A DNA stretch of 64,000 bases, from the NCBI GenBank assembly GCA_035540495.1, contig DATLGL010000028.1, forward strand, positions 3,503 through 67,502. The letters run 5' to 3'. Shown in pieces: positions 36,417-46,054 of this stretch. The DNA is from DASVEG01 sp035540495. GTDB taxonomy: Bacteria > Actinomycetota > Acidimicrobiia > Acidimicrobiales > CADCTF01. A program made the position numbers and the translations under genes. Under the pieces are notes generated by a model that did not search any database, was not told the DNA's origin, and saw only the letters and a list, made by a program, of their open reading frames with translations. Position 1 is the stretch's first letter, and each line of letters begins with the position of its first letter.

Positions 36417-37735
36417 ATGCGACGAGCGCTTCAACGGGGGGAGTCGCGCTGGCGTCAGGCTCTCGGGGCCGCGGCGTTCGTCGCGATATCACTCGTCTTC
36501 GCGATCGCCGTCACGCGAACCACGTCGAACAAGGCGCCGGCTGTCTCAACGACTTCCTGTCGTATCTCGAAGTCGACTTCTCCGGGAACTCGCTCCGGCT
36601 GTGGACGGTGCCGCTCTTCTACACGCGGTTCTCCACCGATGGCGCCCGCATCGCGATGCAGACGGCGGTCGCGATCGTCGCGTGGCTCGCTGCCGCGGGG
36701 ACGGTCGCATCGTGGGCGCGTTCACGTGTCCTTCGACTTCTTGCCTTCGTGGCGGTGCTGCTCATTGGCGCATCGCCGCTGACGACTGTCTGGCACCTGG
36801 CGGTGCTATCTGAGTCGCTTTCGACGTCACTGAGCATGTTCCTGTTGACGGCCGCCGCTGCGGCGGCGGCCCGTCCGACCCGGTTGAGGTTCGCGGCGCT
36901 CGCTGTTGCCACGCTGCTGTGGGCGTTCGCACGCCACATCAACATCGCTGTGCTCGCCGCGTCGCTTCCTGTGTTGGTGGGAGTCACGTTTCGGACGCGT
37001 GAGCACCGGAAGTTGATGGCGGCGTACACGTTGTTGAGCATCGTCATCGTCCTCTGGGGCGGTCGCGCGTTCTTTGCCGAGTCCTACATCACGACGTACA
37101 ACTCGACTGGCCTCCTGTTCGACAGGGTCCTGACGAAGGAGGAGGGGCAGGAACTCGTCGCCGAGCGGGGTCTCGACGTTCCTGCGGAACTGCGACCGTT
37201 CGTAGGCAACTACGCGCCGAACGCTCCCGCAGTTCTGAACAGCCGCGTTGTGTACGAGTGGATCGAGACCAAGTGGACCGGCACCTACGCGAAGTGGCTG
37301 CTAACCCAACACGAGGAGACGTGGATGGCGCCGCTGCGGCAGGCGCCGCACCTGCTCGCCGGCGCGATCCTCTACTCGCCCGCCCGCCAGGTGCTTCCTC
37401 ACCAGGTTGCGAACCTGTCGGGTGACATGACCCGGACGAACCTCGTCGTCTGGGTCGCCCTACCGCTCGCCGCGTCCCTCACGGCGCTACCGGCGCGGAT
37501 TCGGTCGCGGCGACGCGAGGCGGTGCTCATCGGTTGGTTCTTCGCCGCCGCGATCTTCACGTACTACGCCGTCTGGTGGCTGTCATCGACCGACCTCGGG
37601 CGATTGATGAGTCCTGTCGCGATCCTTGGCCGGGTGCTTTCGATCGCTGCGCTCGTGGTGGCGATCGACACGCTCGCCCCAGCGCGTCAGCAGGCGGCGC
37701 GCCGGCAATTCGCTGCCGGGCCGACCTGTAGGTAA
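36417..37735 (+). pseudogene. frameshifted polytopic membrane protein of the glycan island
   Basis: An ATG at 36417 opens MRRALQRGESRWRQAL and a membrane helix. Coherent sequence then continues in the -1 frame from about 36530 (CLNDFLSYLEVDFSGNS) to 37735. No start codon serves the second frame before 36608. Adding one G in the GG at about 36532-36533 gives an intact protein of about 439 residues with some eight helices and an outer loop between helices. It resembles membrane glycosyltransferases or polymerases; no signature was identified. Confidence 0.65.
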
Positions 37736-37827
37736 CGGCGCTCCGTCGGAACGCCGTGCCGCGGCCAGGCGGCTGTGGTCGACGAGGTAAGGGTAACGGC
37801 GTGCCCCGTCCGCTGGCTGCGTCTATG

Positions 37828-37864
37828 GCGGTGGCTGCAGGGCTGCGGGTTCTGTCGCCACCGC
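37828..37864. terminator. weak hairpin between convergent genes
   Basis: gcggtggc (37828-37835) and gccaccgc (37857-37864) can pair across 21 bases in the 157-base gap between two convergent genes. It may act as a bidirectional terminator. Nothing else was seen in this gap. Confidence 0.3.
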
Positions 37865-37892
37865 AGGGCGGGATCCGACCGGACTTCAGGCG

Positions 37893-40415
37893 CTAGCCAA
37901 GGACACGGCGGAGGGCGCGCGTCGGGCGCAGGAGGACACTCTTCAGGTCGAACGATGCGGAGGGCGCCTCTCCGGGCTCGTCCTCGTCGACGACGATCGG
38001 GTCGATCGGCGCGAGCACCATGGGGTCGGGCGCGATGTACTCCTCGACTCGCACGTCGGCCCAGGGCTCGTCGAGAGCCTCGACTGCGCTCCACGACGAC
38101 CGCTCCCGGCGTCCCAAGGCACCCTCTTGAAGGATGTCGAGGTAGCGCCGTCCCTGGAGATGTGGGCTCCAACCCAGAAGGACGTCACGGCGAGCGAGGC
38201 GACCCATCTGTGAGCGACGGAGGTCGTCTTCGAGCAACTCGAGGACGCTCGACGCGAACTCGCCGATCGTCGACGCCAGTCGTCCGTTGCGTCCGTCGAC
38301 GATCACCTCTCTGAAGGGCTCCGTCGGGCTCGCGACGGTCGGTGTCTCGGTAAGAGCCGCTTCGAGCCACTTGATGGCGCTCTTCGCCTCGTTGAACCGA
38401 CTCGCTGGTTCCAGCGGCGCGAGGTTCACATCGACGTCGCGGAGGACCCAAGGGAGTTCCCACCAGGGCTTGAGCGGAATGCGCTTCACTCGGTCTCCGA
38501 ACGCATCGATTGCGGCGGTCGGACTGACGAGCCCGCCGAGCCACAGCTCGACGTCGCGCCGCGTGCGCAGCACCTCGACGATCGCGGGCTCGACCCAGCG
38601 CCAATCGTGATCGTGGGTGCTCGTACCGCTCATGTACCCGATGCGGAGCGGCCCCTTGGTCCGCGGGTGGGCGACGGCGATGTCAGAGCAGCGGGCGGGA
38701 CCAATGCCGACACCGTTCGCCCATCGGTACGACTCCAGCCCGACGACGTCGCGAACGATGTCGACCAGGAGACGCGTCGAGCCGATGTAGGCGTCGCACG
38801 CCTCCATTGTCGTGCGATAGCGGCGGACGCCCTGCAGGTAGAGCTCCCGCTCCGGCGCGTCCAGGGCGTGCACCGAAGGGAGGGTCACAGCGACATCAGG
38901 TTCGAAGATCAGGTCGTCGACATCGAAGAAGACGGGGACCCCGCGACCGCGTGCAGCGTCGATCAACGCGAGCACCTGATGCGTCGCTGGAACGCGATAC
39001 ACCACGACCGCGTCGGCGAGTGTTGCCAGGGCAACGGTCTCCGGCGACCGGTAGTGGCGGACATCGCATGCGACCCCGTGAAGCTCCAGCGCCTCGGCCG
39101 CGAACTGAGCGCGGTACCGAAGCGGCGCTCCTTGGATGCCGACGACGAACAGGACCCGTCGGATCTGTCGACGGGCGTTGCCGTCGAGCGGCGTCGCCTG
39201 CTTCGGCTTCGCCACCAACGACCTGAACCGCTCGTCGAGCTCGTTGATCTGGTCGTCGAGCGGTCGGATCGGAACAGCCGAGCGCGCGCCGGCCGCGATA
39301 CGTGCCCGTAAGCTCGCGTCGTCGATCACCGTCCGCATCGCAGCGGCGAGCACGCGCGCGCTGCCGGCCGGAACCACCAGCCCGTTCTGTCGATCGCTCA
39401 CTACCTCCTCGGGGCCGAGCGTGTCGCTCGTGATCACCGGCATTCCACGCGCAAGCGCCTCACGAGTGACCAACGAGTGCGACTCTCGCACCACCGACGG
39501 GAGAATCAGGACGTCCGCCGCGTCGAAAACGGCGTCTGCGCCCTCGGGGGCGAACCGCGGGTGAACGCGGACGTGGGGCGGTGCTTCGAGCCCGAACGCT
39601 TCGAGGTATTCCTGCATCCCGTAGGTATCGAGCCGCCACCCCGGCACGTCCGCGAGCTTCGATGCAGCGTCGAGGAGCACCTTCGCGCCCTTCAGCACCT
39701 CGCCGCCACCCGTGTACAGGAACACCGTCTCGTCGCCTGCGAGCCTCGGCCGGCCAGGTTCAGGCAGCGGCGGCAAACCGTTCTCGTCGAGGGCGACCTC
39801 TGGTCCGAAGGCGTCGATGCCGATCCCGTTCGCGCGCAGTACGTCCGCCTGCGACCGGGACACCGCGAGCACGAGGTCGACGCGTCGAAGCGTCGCTGCC
39901 AGGAGCGCGTTCCGCTCCTCCAACCACTCTCGATTCTCCTGGCAGTGACACATTCCGCAACTGACCACTGCGCTGCACAGTTGCTGCGCGCGGTTCGACA
40001 GGAACTGCCTGGCGCAGATCCACCAAAAGTCATGCATCGTCACGACGACGCGGACGCCTGCGTCGGCGCACGCGTCGATCACGCCGCGACCGAGGGTCTG
40101 CAGCGAGTGCACGTGGACGAGGTCGGGTTTGGTCTCCTCGAGATGTAGTCGGAAGTGGGTCGTGACGTCGGGGTTGTCGAAGTTGCGGCGCTCCCACCAG
40201 TGCGTCCACGGCGTGATCACGATCCATCGCACCGTGATGCCCGTCTCGTCGACGTCGGTCCACGTCGCGAGCGGGTCTCGTGCGCCGACCCAGCCGGCGT
40301 AGACGGACACCTCGTGGCCCTTGTCGCGAAGTCCCCGAGCGAGGCGCTGGGGGCCGAGGGTTCCCCCGCTTATGAAGTTCGGTGGGTAGTGCGCTGACAC
40401 CACGAGGATTCGCAC
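37893..40415 (-). CDS. double-domain glycosyltransferase (two GT-B modules)
   Basis: 840 residues. Module 1 (about 1-400) is GT4-like, with SAHYPPNFISGGTLGPQRLA, TMHDFWWIC, and the EX7E motif ESHSLVTRE in the donor site. Module 2 (about 420-760) is a second GT-B-type unit with FVVGIQGAPLRYRAQF, DVDDLIFEPD, and a degenerate donor site FNEAKSAIKWLEAALTETP. An acidic tail follows. Such fusions may add two sugars in succession. The start is a GTG, nine bases after TACGAT (40425-40430). Confidence 0.88.
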   Translation of the reverse strand: MRILVVSAHYPPNFISGGTLGPQRLARGLRDKGHEVSVYAGWVGARDPLATWTDVDETGITVRWIVITPWTHWWERRNFDNPDVTTHFRLHLEETKPDLVHVHSLQTLGRGVIDACADAGVRVVVTMHDFWWICARQFLSNRAQQLCSAVVSCGMCHCQENREWLEERNALLAATLRRVDLVLAVSRSQADVLRANGIGIDAFGPEVALDENGLPPLPEPGRPRLAGDETVFLYTGGGEVLKGAKVLLDAASKLADVPGWRLDTYGMQEYLEAFGLEAPPHVRVHPRFAPEGADAVFDAADVLILPSVVRESHSLVTREALARGMPVITSDTLGPEEVVSDRQNGLVVPAGSARVLAAAMRTVIDDASLRARIAAGARSAVPIRPLDDQINELDERFRSLVAKPKQATPLDGNARRQIRRVLFVVGIQGAPLRYRAQFAAEALELHGVACDVRHYRSPETVALATLADAVVVYRVPATHQVLALIDAARGRGVPVFFDVDDLIFEPDVAVTLPSVHALDAPERELYLQGVRRYRTTMEACDAYIGSTRLLVDIVRDVVGLESYRWANGVGIGPARCSDIAVAHPRTKGPLRIGYMSGTSTHDHDWRWVEPAIVEVLRTRRDVELWLGGLVSPTAAIDAFGDRVKRIPLKPWWELPWVLRDVDVNLAPLEPASRFNEAKSAIKWLEAALTETPTVASPTEPFREVIVDGRNGRLASTIGEFASSVLELLEDDLRRSQMGRLARRDVLLGWSPHLQGRRYLDILQEGALGRRERSSWSAVEALDEPWADVRVEEYIAPDPMVLAPIDPIVVDEDEPGEAPSASFDLKSVLLRPTRALRRVLG

Positions 40416-40424
40416 GGCGCGGTG

Positions 40425-40430
40425 ATCGTA
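40425..40430 (-). promoter_or_regulatory. -10 element for the double glycosyltransferase
   Basis: TACGAT on the minus strand, nine bases before the GTG at 40415. It lies 35 bases from the divergent -10 at 40465-40470. Confidence 0.4.
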
Positions 40431-40464
40431 CCGGCATGGACCTCGTGTCCCGTCGACGGCCGTC

Positions 40465-40470
40465 TACGCT
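40465..40470 (+). promoter_or_regulatory. -10 element for the GT2-GT4 fusion
   Basis: TACGCT, nine bases before the GTG at 40480, in a 64-base divergent gap. Confidence 0.4.
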
Positions 40471-40479
40471 ACCGCTCCC

Positions 40480-42726
40480 GTGCCAGCCGCCTCACCGGTA
40501 GCAGTCGTACTTGTGGACGTCGACGACCATCCGGTCTCGCCGACCACCCTCGATGATGTGCTCGCCGCCGGTGAGGGCGTGCAGGTCGTGGTCGTCGATG
40601 CGCGAACCACGCACGGACGCGCGTGGCTCGGCGACTCGAGGGTTCGGGTCGTGACGGGCGCTGCTGAGCTCTCTAGCACTGAGTTGAGGATCGTCGGCGC
40701 TCAGGCGACCGACGCACCGATCGTCGCCTTCGTTGACGCGCGTGCCGAGTTGTCGCGCGGCTGGATCGACGCCGTAGTTCGTCAGTCCGCCGACGGCGAC
40801 GTGGTGGCGGTAACCGGCGCGATCGAGGGTGTCGGCGAGCCGACGCTCTCGTTCACGGGTTCGGTGGGACAGTTCCATCCCGCGGCGACACGGGTCCACG
40901 ATGTCCTCTTCCCGCTTCCGGAGCTCGCGATCTTTCGCCGTTCGGCGATCGACGACATCGATGGGTTCGATCGTGATCTCCCGTGGCCGCATGCCGTCGT
41001 GGGCGCGGCATGGCGGCTTCGGCTCCTAGGTCGCCGCTCGGTGCTTGACCCCGCCATCAGCGGGTCTGCGACCTGCCGGTGTCAGGGCGACCCGTATGCC
41101 GGCCTCGAGCTCGTCTACACCTGCCTCGGCGAAGACGCCCTCGAGCTCGTTCTCCCCGCTGCGTTCGTAGTCGCGGCCGGCGACGACGCGAGCGGATCGG
41201 CGACCAAACCGGTCGACCGGTTCCTCGAGCGGTTCGGCGAGTTGCGCAGCAAGCGCGACGCGGTGCAGCGAGCACGCGCGGTCGATGACAGTGACATCCT
41301 CCCGCTGTTGTTAGCTGCGCTCGAGCCTCCGCGCTTCGACCGCGGGGGCGAACACAGGTACCGCGACGTGGTGGAGCGCCAGCGTCTGCACACCCTCTTC
41401 GAAGAGCGTCAGCGAGTTCTCGTCGTCACGCCCGACATCTTCACGACGCGGATGGCAGGACCAGCTATCCGTGCGTGGCAGATCGCCGAAGCACTGGCAG
41501 ACCGCCATGTGGTGACACTCGCTTCGACCGCGTCGATCTGTGAGGTGACGTCGCCGCGATTCGACGTCGTCGCGCCGGACGATCACGGCCTCCGCCGCAT
41601 TGCGAAGGACGCCACCGTCGTCGTCGCACAAGGGTTCGCGATGGAGGGACGGCCCTACCTCAAGGCGGAGGACAAGGTCGTGATCGTCGACATCTACGAC
41701 CCGCTCCACCTCGAGCAGCTGGAGCTCTTCCGCGACGAGACCGCCGAGAAGCGGCGGGTGACCGTTCGTGAGGCAACTCGCGTGTTGAACGAGCAACTGG
41801 TTCGCGGTGACTTCTTCGTGTGCGCGAGTTCGAAGCAACGCGACTTCTGGCTAGGCCAGCTCGCGGCTCTGGGGCGGCTCAACCATCGCACCTACGACGA
41901 CGGGGCACGTTTCGAACGACTGGTCGCGACGGTTCCGTTCGGTGTTCCCGACGCGCCGCCGGTGAAGACGGGAGCGGCCATCAAGAGGGTCACACCCGGG
42001 ATCGGAGACAACGACAAGGTCGTGCTCTGGGCTGGGGGCATCTACAACTGGTTCGACCCGCTGACGCTGATCAGAGCGATCGACCGCGTGAAGGACAGGG
42101 TGCCTGAGGTGCGGCTCTTCTTCATGGGACTTCGTCATCCGAACCCAGAGGTCAGTGAGATGCGCGTGTCGACGGAGGCTCGACGTCTTGCGCGCGAGCT
42201 GCGCCTGACGGACCAGTACGTGTTCTTCAACGAAGGCTGGGTGCCGTACGAGGACCGACAGAACTTCCTGCTCGAGGCGTCGATCGGCGTGAGCACACAC
42301 CTTGATCACGTCGAGACGGAGTTCTCATTCCGCACGAGGATTCTCGATTACATCTGGGCTGCGGTTCCCATAGTGGCCACGAAGGGCGACTGGTTCGCCG
42401 ACTTCATCGAAGCGGAGCAGCTAGGTTTGACCGTCCCAGCCATCGATGTTGTGTCGGTAGAAGCGGCGCTCCTCCGCATTCTCGAAGACGACGCCTTTGC
42501 AACGCGTTGTCGTGCGAACATCGAAGGTGTTCGCGAGCGGTTCCACTGGCCGCAGGTCCTGGAGCCGATGACCTCGTTCTGTCGGTCACCGCGGAGGGCG
42601 GCTGATCTGTCGGACCTCGAGACGCGCGCGACGCTGTGGGCGTCCGATGCAGATCGGCTGGCCGACTGGCTCCGCCACCAGCCGAAGGGATTCGATCGCC
42701 TCCGCCGGATCCTCGCCGAATGGTGA
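40480..42726 (+). CDS. GT2-like / GT4 fusion glycosyltransferase
   Basis: 748 residues. The N-terminal part (about 1-230) has a GT2-like GT-A pattern, but its DxD site is degenerate (AFVDARAELSRGWIDA), so it may be structural. The C-terminal part (about 305-710) is a GT4 enzyme with TTRMAGPAIRAWQIAEAL, LWAGGIYNWFDPLTL and NEGWVPYEDRQNFL, paralogous to the product of 35016-36296. The gene opens the main plus-strand run of the island. The donor is unknown. Confidence 0.87.
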   Translation: MPAASPVAVVLVDVDDHPVSPTTLDDVLAAGEGVQVVVVDARTTHGRAWLGDSRVRVVTGAAELSSTELRIVGAQATDAPIVAFVDARAELSRGWIDAVVRQSADGDVVAVTGAIEGVGEPTLSFTGSVGQFHPAATRVHDVLFPLPELAIFRRSAIDDIDGFDRDLPWPHAVVGAAWRLRLLGRRSVLDPAISGSATCRCQGDPYAGLELVYTCLGEDALELVLPAAFVVAAGDDASGSATKPVDRFLERFGELRSKRDAVQRARAVDDSDILPLLLAALEPPRFDRGGEHRYRDVVERQRLHTLFEERQRVLVVTPDIFTTRMAGPAIRAWQIAEALADRHVVTLASTASICEVTSPRFDVVAPDDHGLRRIAKDATVVVAQGFAMEGRPYLKAEDKVVIVDIYDPLHLEQLELFRDETAEKRRVTVREATRVLNEQLVRGDFFVCASSKQRDFWLGQLAALGRLNHRTYDDGARFERLVATVPFGVPDAPPVKTGAAIKRVTPGIGDNDKVVLWAGGIYNWFDPLTLIRAIDRVKDRVPEVRLFFMGLRHPNPEVSEMRVSTEARRLARELRLTDQYVFFNEGWVPYEDRQNFLLEASIGVSTHLDHVETEFSFRTRILDYIWAAVPIVATKGDWFADFIEAEQLGLTVPAIDVVSVEAALLRILEDDAFATRCRANIEGVRERFHWPQVLEPMTSFCRSPRRAADLSDLETRATLWASDADRLADWLRHQPKGFDRLRRILAEW

Positions 42727-42748
42727 CTTCCGGGCCGTCGTCCGAGGC

Positions 42749-42754
42749 TACGCT
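42749..42754 (+). promoter_or_regulatory. -10 element for the coiled-coil/DUF2142 genes
   Basis: TACGCT, seven bases before an ATG at 42762. That ATG begins a five-codon frame rather than the coiled-coil gene itself. Confidence 0.45.
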
Positions 42755-42761
42755 CGCCCGC

Positions 42762-42779
42762 ATGGACGCACGCCGGTGA
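42762..42779 (+). CDS. five-codon leader ORF coupled to the coiled-coil gene
   Basis: ATG-GAC-GCA-CGC-CGG-TGA encodes MDARR. Its stop overlaps the GTG of the next gene (GTGA, 42776-42779). With a -10 seven bases upstream it would be translated from a leaderless mRNA and could couple initiation of the next gene. Alternatively one missing G here would fuse MDARR to the coiled-coil protein as its true N-terminus. Confidence 0.4.
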   Translation: MDARR

Positions 42780-43078
42780 GCGCGGCGGACCACGACCGGG
42801 GCGGACCGCCACAGGCTGGCGACGACCGAGCGGCGCAACGTGAAGCTGAGATCACGAGGGAGGTCACCGACGCGGTGTCGCGAGACCTGGCGCGGCGCTA
42901 CGAAGCTCGACTCGTGGCTCGTGACGATCGAATAGCGGCCCTCGAGCGCGAGTTGGCGACTGTGTACGAACAGCTCGACCAGACACAGCGGATGCTCGAG
43001 CGGTGGGAGTCACACGCCGTCCTTCGAGCGTTGCGCGCCGTCAGGCGCAGGGTGAGGAAGCATCAGTCGCGGAGATGA
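42776..43078 (+). CDS. small coiled-coil protein of the glycan island
   Basis: 100 residues, highly charged and predicted helical, with a heptad-like stretch (about 18-78) including ARDDRIAALERELATVYEQL, and an Arg-rich end. It has no membrane helix. Its stop overlaps the start of the DUF2142 gene (ATGA), implying translational coupling. Small coiled coils of this kind often act as scaffolds for polysaccharide enzymes, but no specific family is recognised. Confidence 0.6.
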   Translation: MSAADHDRGGPPQAGDDRAAQREAEITREVTDAVSRDLARRYEARLVARDDRIAALERELATVYEQLDQTQRMLERWESHAVLRALRAVRRRVRKHQSRR

Positions 43079-44634
43079 GCATGGCGGACGGGCCGCGATC
43101 CCGCCGACGCGTGCGAGCCGACGGTGCGAACAGGGGGCGACCCGTCACAGCTGCACATCGCATGGCTGGCACGTTCGGCGGCTTCCTTGTGCCGTGGACC
43201 CTCATCTTCGGCTTGACGCTCGTTTGGGCCGCGGCGACGCCGATGTTCGGCGTACCGGATGAGGTCTCACACATGGTCAGGGCCGCCGCAGCGGTTCGGG
43301 GCGACCTCGCGGGGCAGGTCGTCGCGGGAGAAGTGCGGTATCGCGCCATAGAGGTGCTGGATCCGGGATACATCGCTCCGGAGCTGGCTCCACCGTCCGG
43401 CAACGTCTGCTACGCAGGCATCCGCGAGCGCGCCGCTAGCTGTCTCGAGCTGCGCGCCGGGAGCCGCGAGAAGCAGCTGCCATCGTCTGCTGTGTCATAT
43501 CCCCCGTCGTACTACCTCCTCGTCGGCTGGCCCACGTTGCTCACACAAGGTGCGTCGTCGCTCTATGCCATGCGTGCCGTCAGCGCGCTCATCTTCTCTG
43601 CTCTCGTGGCCCTCGCCTTCGCGAACATTCCGCCAAGTTCCCGCCGTGCGAGTGCGTACCTCGGCCTGTCGGTGGCTGCGACGCCCATGGTGTGGTTCCT
43701 CGGCGCGTCGGCGACGCCATCGTCGACAGCGATCGCCGCCGGATTCGCAACGTGGGTGGGCGGTCATCGGTTGGTCACTGACCAGCAGACTCCGCCGTCG
43801 AAGCTGGTGTGGCGGTTTGGGCTTCCGCTGTGCCTCTTGCTGATCGTGCGGCGCGACTCCTTCATCTGGTCCGCCGTCATCGTCCTCGTGCTTGCGTTCC
43901 TGATCGATGTGCGCCGGATCCTCGTGCTCGCACGCTCACGCCATAGCTGGGTGTGGGCCGCCGCCGCGAGCGGCTGCGCAGTGATTGCGGCCGCCAGCGG
44001 CGGCCACTATGCGTCGAGCTTCGTCGCCGGCACGAGTAGTAGCGGCTCCGCTAGCGGCGCGTTCGGACATCTCTTGGCGTACCTCGGAGAGATGATCGGC
44101 GTGTTGGGTTGGCTCGATACGCCGCTGCCAGGCGCCGCGTATCACCTGTGGTATCTCGCCGCAGGTGCCCTGCTTGTCGGCGCCTTCTCGATAGCGAGGT
44201 GGCGGCACGCGGTCGCGCTCGCCGCGCTCCTGACGATCATTGCGTCGCTCATCGTGTATTTCGGAGCCCAGGTATTCCCGTACTTCCAGGGGCGGTACGC
44301 ATTGCCCGCGGCTATCGGCGTGCCGATACTCGCCGGGCTCTCGTTGGCGTCGCCACAGGTTCCCCACATGTTCCCCCGCCGCGCCGTGGTCATCATGCTC
44401 GGCCTTGCCGGGATCGTGCACCTCCTCGGCTTCTACCAACAGCTTCGGCGATACGCCGTGCCCGGCCAGAGCACGTGGGACTTGAGCGGATCCGTGCAAT
44501 GGCAGCCCGAACCAGCGCCGATCCTTGTTCTGGTCGCCGCTCACGTCGTCCTTGCGATCGCGCTGAGCACCTGGATCTTCTGTCAAACGCGGATCGTCGA
44601 CGGCGACTCGGCCGCAGTTCGTCAAGCCAGCTGA
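43075..44634 (+). CDS. DUF2142 family polytopic membrane protein
   Basis: 519 residues with about eleven helices. DUF2142-type motifs are PDEVSHMVRAAAAVRG in the first outer loop, SYPPSYYLLVGWP and TPMVWFLGASATPSS. Members are common in surface-polysaccharide clusters and are predicted GT-C-type transferases or polymerases. It is the best candidate in this locus for a membrane glycosyltransferase or Wzy-like role, which remains inference. The start ATG is inside the ATGA overlap with the coiled-coil gene. Confidence 0.82.
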   Translation: MSMADGPRSRRRVRADGANRGRPVTAAHRMAGTFGGFLVPWTLIFGLTLVWAAATPMFGVPDEVSHMVRAAAAVRGDLAGQVVAGEVRYRAIEVLDPGYIAPELAPPSGNVCYAGIRERAASCLELRAGSREKQLPSSAVSYPPSYYLLVGWPTLLTQGASSLYAMRAVSALIFSALVALAFANIPPSSRRASAYLGLSVAATPMVWFLGASATPSSTAIAAGFATWVGGHRLVTDQQTPPSKLVWRFGLPLCLLLIVRRDSFIWSAVIVLVLAFLIDVRRILVLARSRHSWVWAAAASGCAVIAAASGGHYASSFVAGTSSSGSASGAFGHLLAYLGEMIGVLGWLDTPLPGAAYHLWYLAAGALLVGAFSIARWRHAVALAALLTIIASLIVYFGAQVFPYFQGRYALPAAIGVPILAGLSLASPQVPHMFPRRAVVIMLGLAGIVHLLGFYQQLRRYAVPGQSTWDLSGSVQWQPEPAPILVLVAAHVVLAIALSTWIFCQTRIVDGDSAAVRQAS

Positions 44635-44701
44635 GGATTCGCAGTCACGACCACCCCGAGAAGCGATACTGAAGCCGTGCGATCGCGACACCTCCGCACC
44701 G

Positions 44702-46054
44702 GTGAACGCGCGTCCGAACGGTGTTCCTGACTCGATGCTCCTCACCCGGATCACGAGGTTGGCTCTGTTCGTGCTCACGCCGGGCGCCGTCGTAGCGCTC
44801 AGCAAGCTCCACGCGACGGCGAACGCCTACGACTACAGCCAATCATCACGTCTGGCGTGGTCGTTGTCGTACGCCACCGTGCTAGCGGTGGCCGCGTACG
44901 CAGTCGGGCTCCCAGACGCCGTGACCCCTCGGCGGGCGATCTTGTCCTCGGTCGCGGCCGTCGGGCTGGGCGCGGGAGCAGTCTCGCTGCTGCAGCTGAT
45001 CGTCGGTGACGCTCTGCTTCCGCGCTTCGTGGTCTTCGGCGCAGCCGCGGTGCTCGTTCCTGCGTTCACTGCTCTCGCGGCGGTGTCGTCACGCAGCCAC
45101 ACGAGAGCGGAACGCCGAGCTCGCGTTCTGTTCGTCGGTCCTGACGAGGATGCCGAGAACCTGAGGTGCGACATCGCTCTCGCGCCAGAACGTCGCGCGA
45201 TCGTCGCCGGCCACCTCCGCGTACCGGAGGGCGACGCCCTCGAACCCGATCTGCTTCGTCGTACGGCGTCGGAGGTAGCGGCAACGGTCGTCGTGTTGTC
45301 GCGTCACGCTCAGCAGGATGAGCGCCTTGTGCATCAGGCCGCAGCTCTCCACGAGTCAGGCGTCAGGGTTCGGACGTTGTCGCTGTTCTACGAGCAGTGG
45401 CTCGGAAAGCTGCCGGTATCGGAGCTAGAGCGCGTCTCGCTGCTGTTCGACATCAGCGAGTTGCACCGTGTCGAGTACCTTCGTGTGAAGCGGTTGCTCG
45501 ACGTCGCGCTGGCGCTCGCTGGGATGGTCGCCCTCGCCGCGGTTGTGCCGTTCGTGGTAGCTGGGAACATCCTCGCGAACCAGGGTCCGATCTTGTACCG
45601 GCAGTTGCGCGTCGGCAAAGGCGGGGTCGCGTTCTCGATTCTCAAGTTCCGGACCATGACGCCGCAGCACGGTCACCTGCCAAACGAGTGGACCGCCGAG
45701 GACGACCCGCGCATCACGCCGTTTGGTCGCGTGCTGCGCAAGAGCCACATCGACGAGCTGCCACAGATGATCAACATCTTGCGTGGAGACCTCTCGGTGG
45801 TCGGCCCAAGGCCCGAACAGCCGACGTACGTCGATGAGTTGGTGACGAAGCTGCCGTTCTATGCTCTCCGGCACCTCGTGCGCCCGGGTCTGACTGGCTG
45901 GGCGCAGGTCAAGTACGGGTACGCCGGAACCGAAAGCGACGCCTTGGAGAAGCTCCAGTACGACTTCTACTACCTGCGCCACCAGAGCCTGCGGTTCGAC
46001 CTCCGTATCATCGGCCGGACACTGCGAAGCGTCGTCGGGCGCCGCGGTCGATGA
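44702..46054 (+). CDS. polyprenyl-phosphate sugar-1-phosphate transferase
   Basis: 450 residues. An N-terminal four-helix membrane region and a soluble linker precede the bacterial sugar transferase domain (about 255-450) with KRLLDVALALAG, FSILKFRTM, KSHIDELPQMINILRGDLS and VRPGLTGWAQV. It moves a sugar-1-phosphate from a UDP-sugar to undecaprenyl phosphate, starting repeat-unit assembly. The GTG at 44702 gives the longest frame; an ATG at 44735 is an equally possible start. It overlaps the next gene by four bases. Confidence 0.92.
   Translation: MNARPNGVPDSMLLTRITRLALFVLTPGAVVALSKLHATANAYDYSQSSRLAWSLSYATVLAVAAYAVGLPDAVTPRRAILSSVAAVGLGAGAVSLLQLIVGDALLPRFVVFGAAAVLVPAFTALAAVSSRSHTRAERRARVLFVGPDEDAENLRCDIALAPERRAIVAGHLRVPEGDALEPDLLRRTASEVAATVVVLSRHAQQDERLVHQAAALHESGVRVRTLSLFYEQWLGKLPVSELERVSLLFDISELHRVEYLRVKRLLDVALALAGMVALAAVVPFVVAGNILANQGPILYRQLRVGKGGVAFSILKFRTMTPQHGHLPNEWTAEDDPRITPFGRVLRKSHIDELPQMINILRGDLSVVGPRPEQPTYVDELVTKLPFYALRHLVRPGLTGWAQVKYGYAGTESDALEKLQYDFYYLRHQSLRFDLRIIGRTLRSVVGRRGR

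Noticed and set aside
37775..38314. Plus-strand open frame between the frameshifted membrane protein and the double glycosyltransferase
   Set aside because: Most of it is antisense to the C-terminus of the glycosyltransferase, and the translation is Arg-rich and shapeless.
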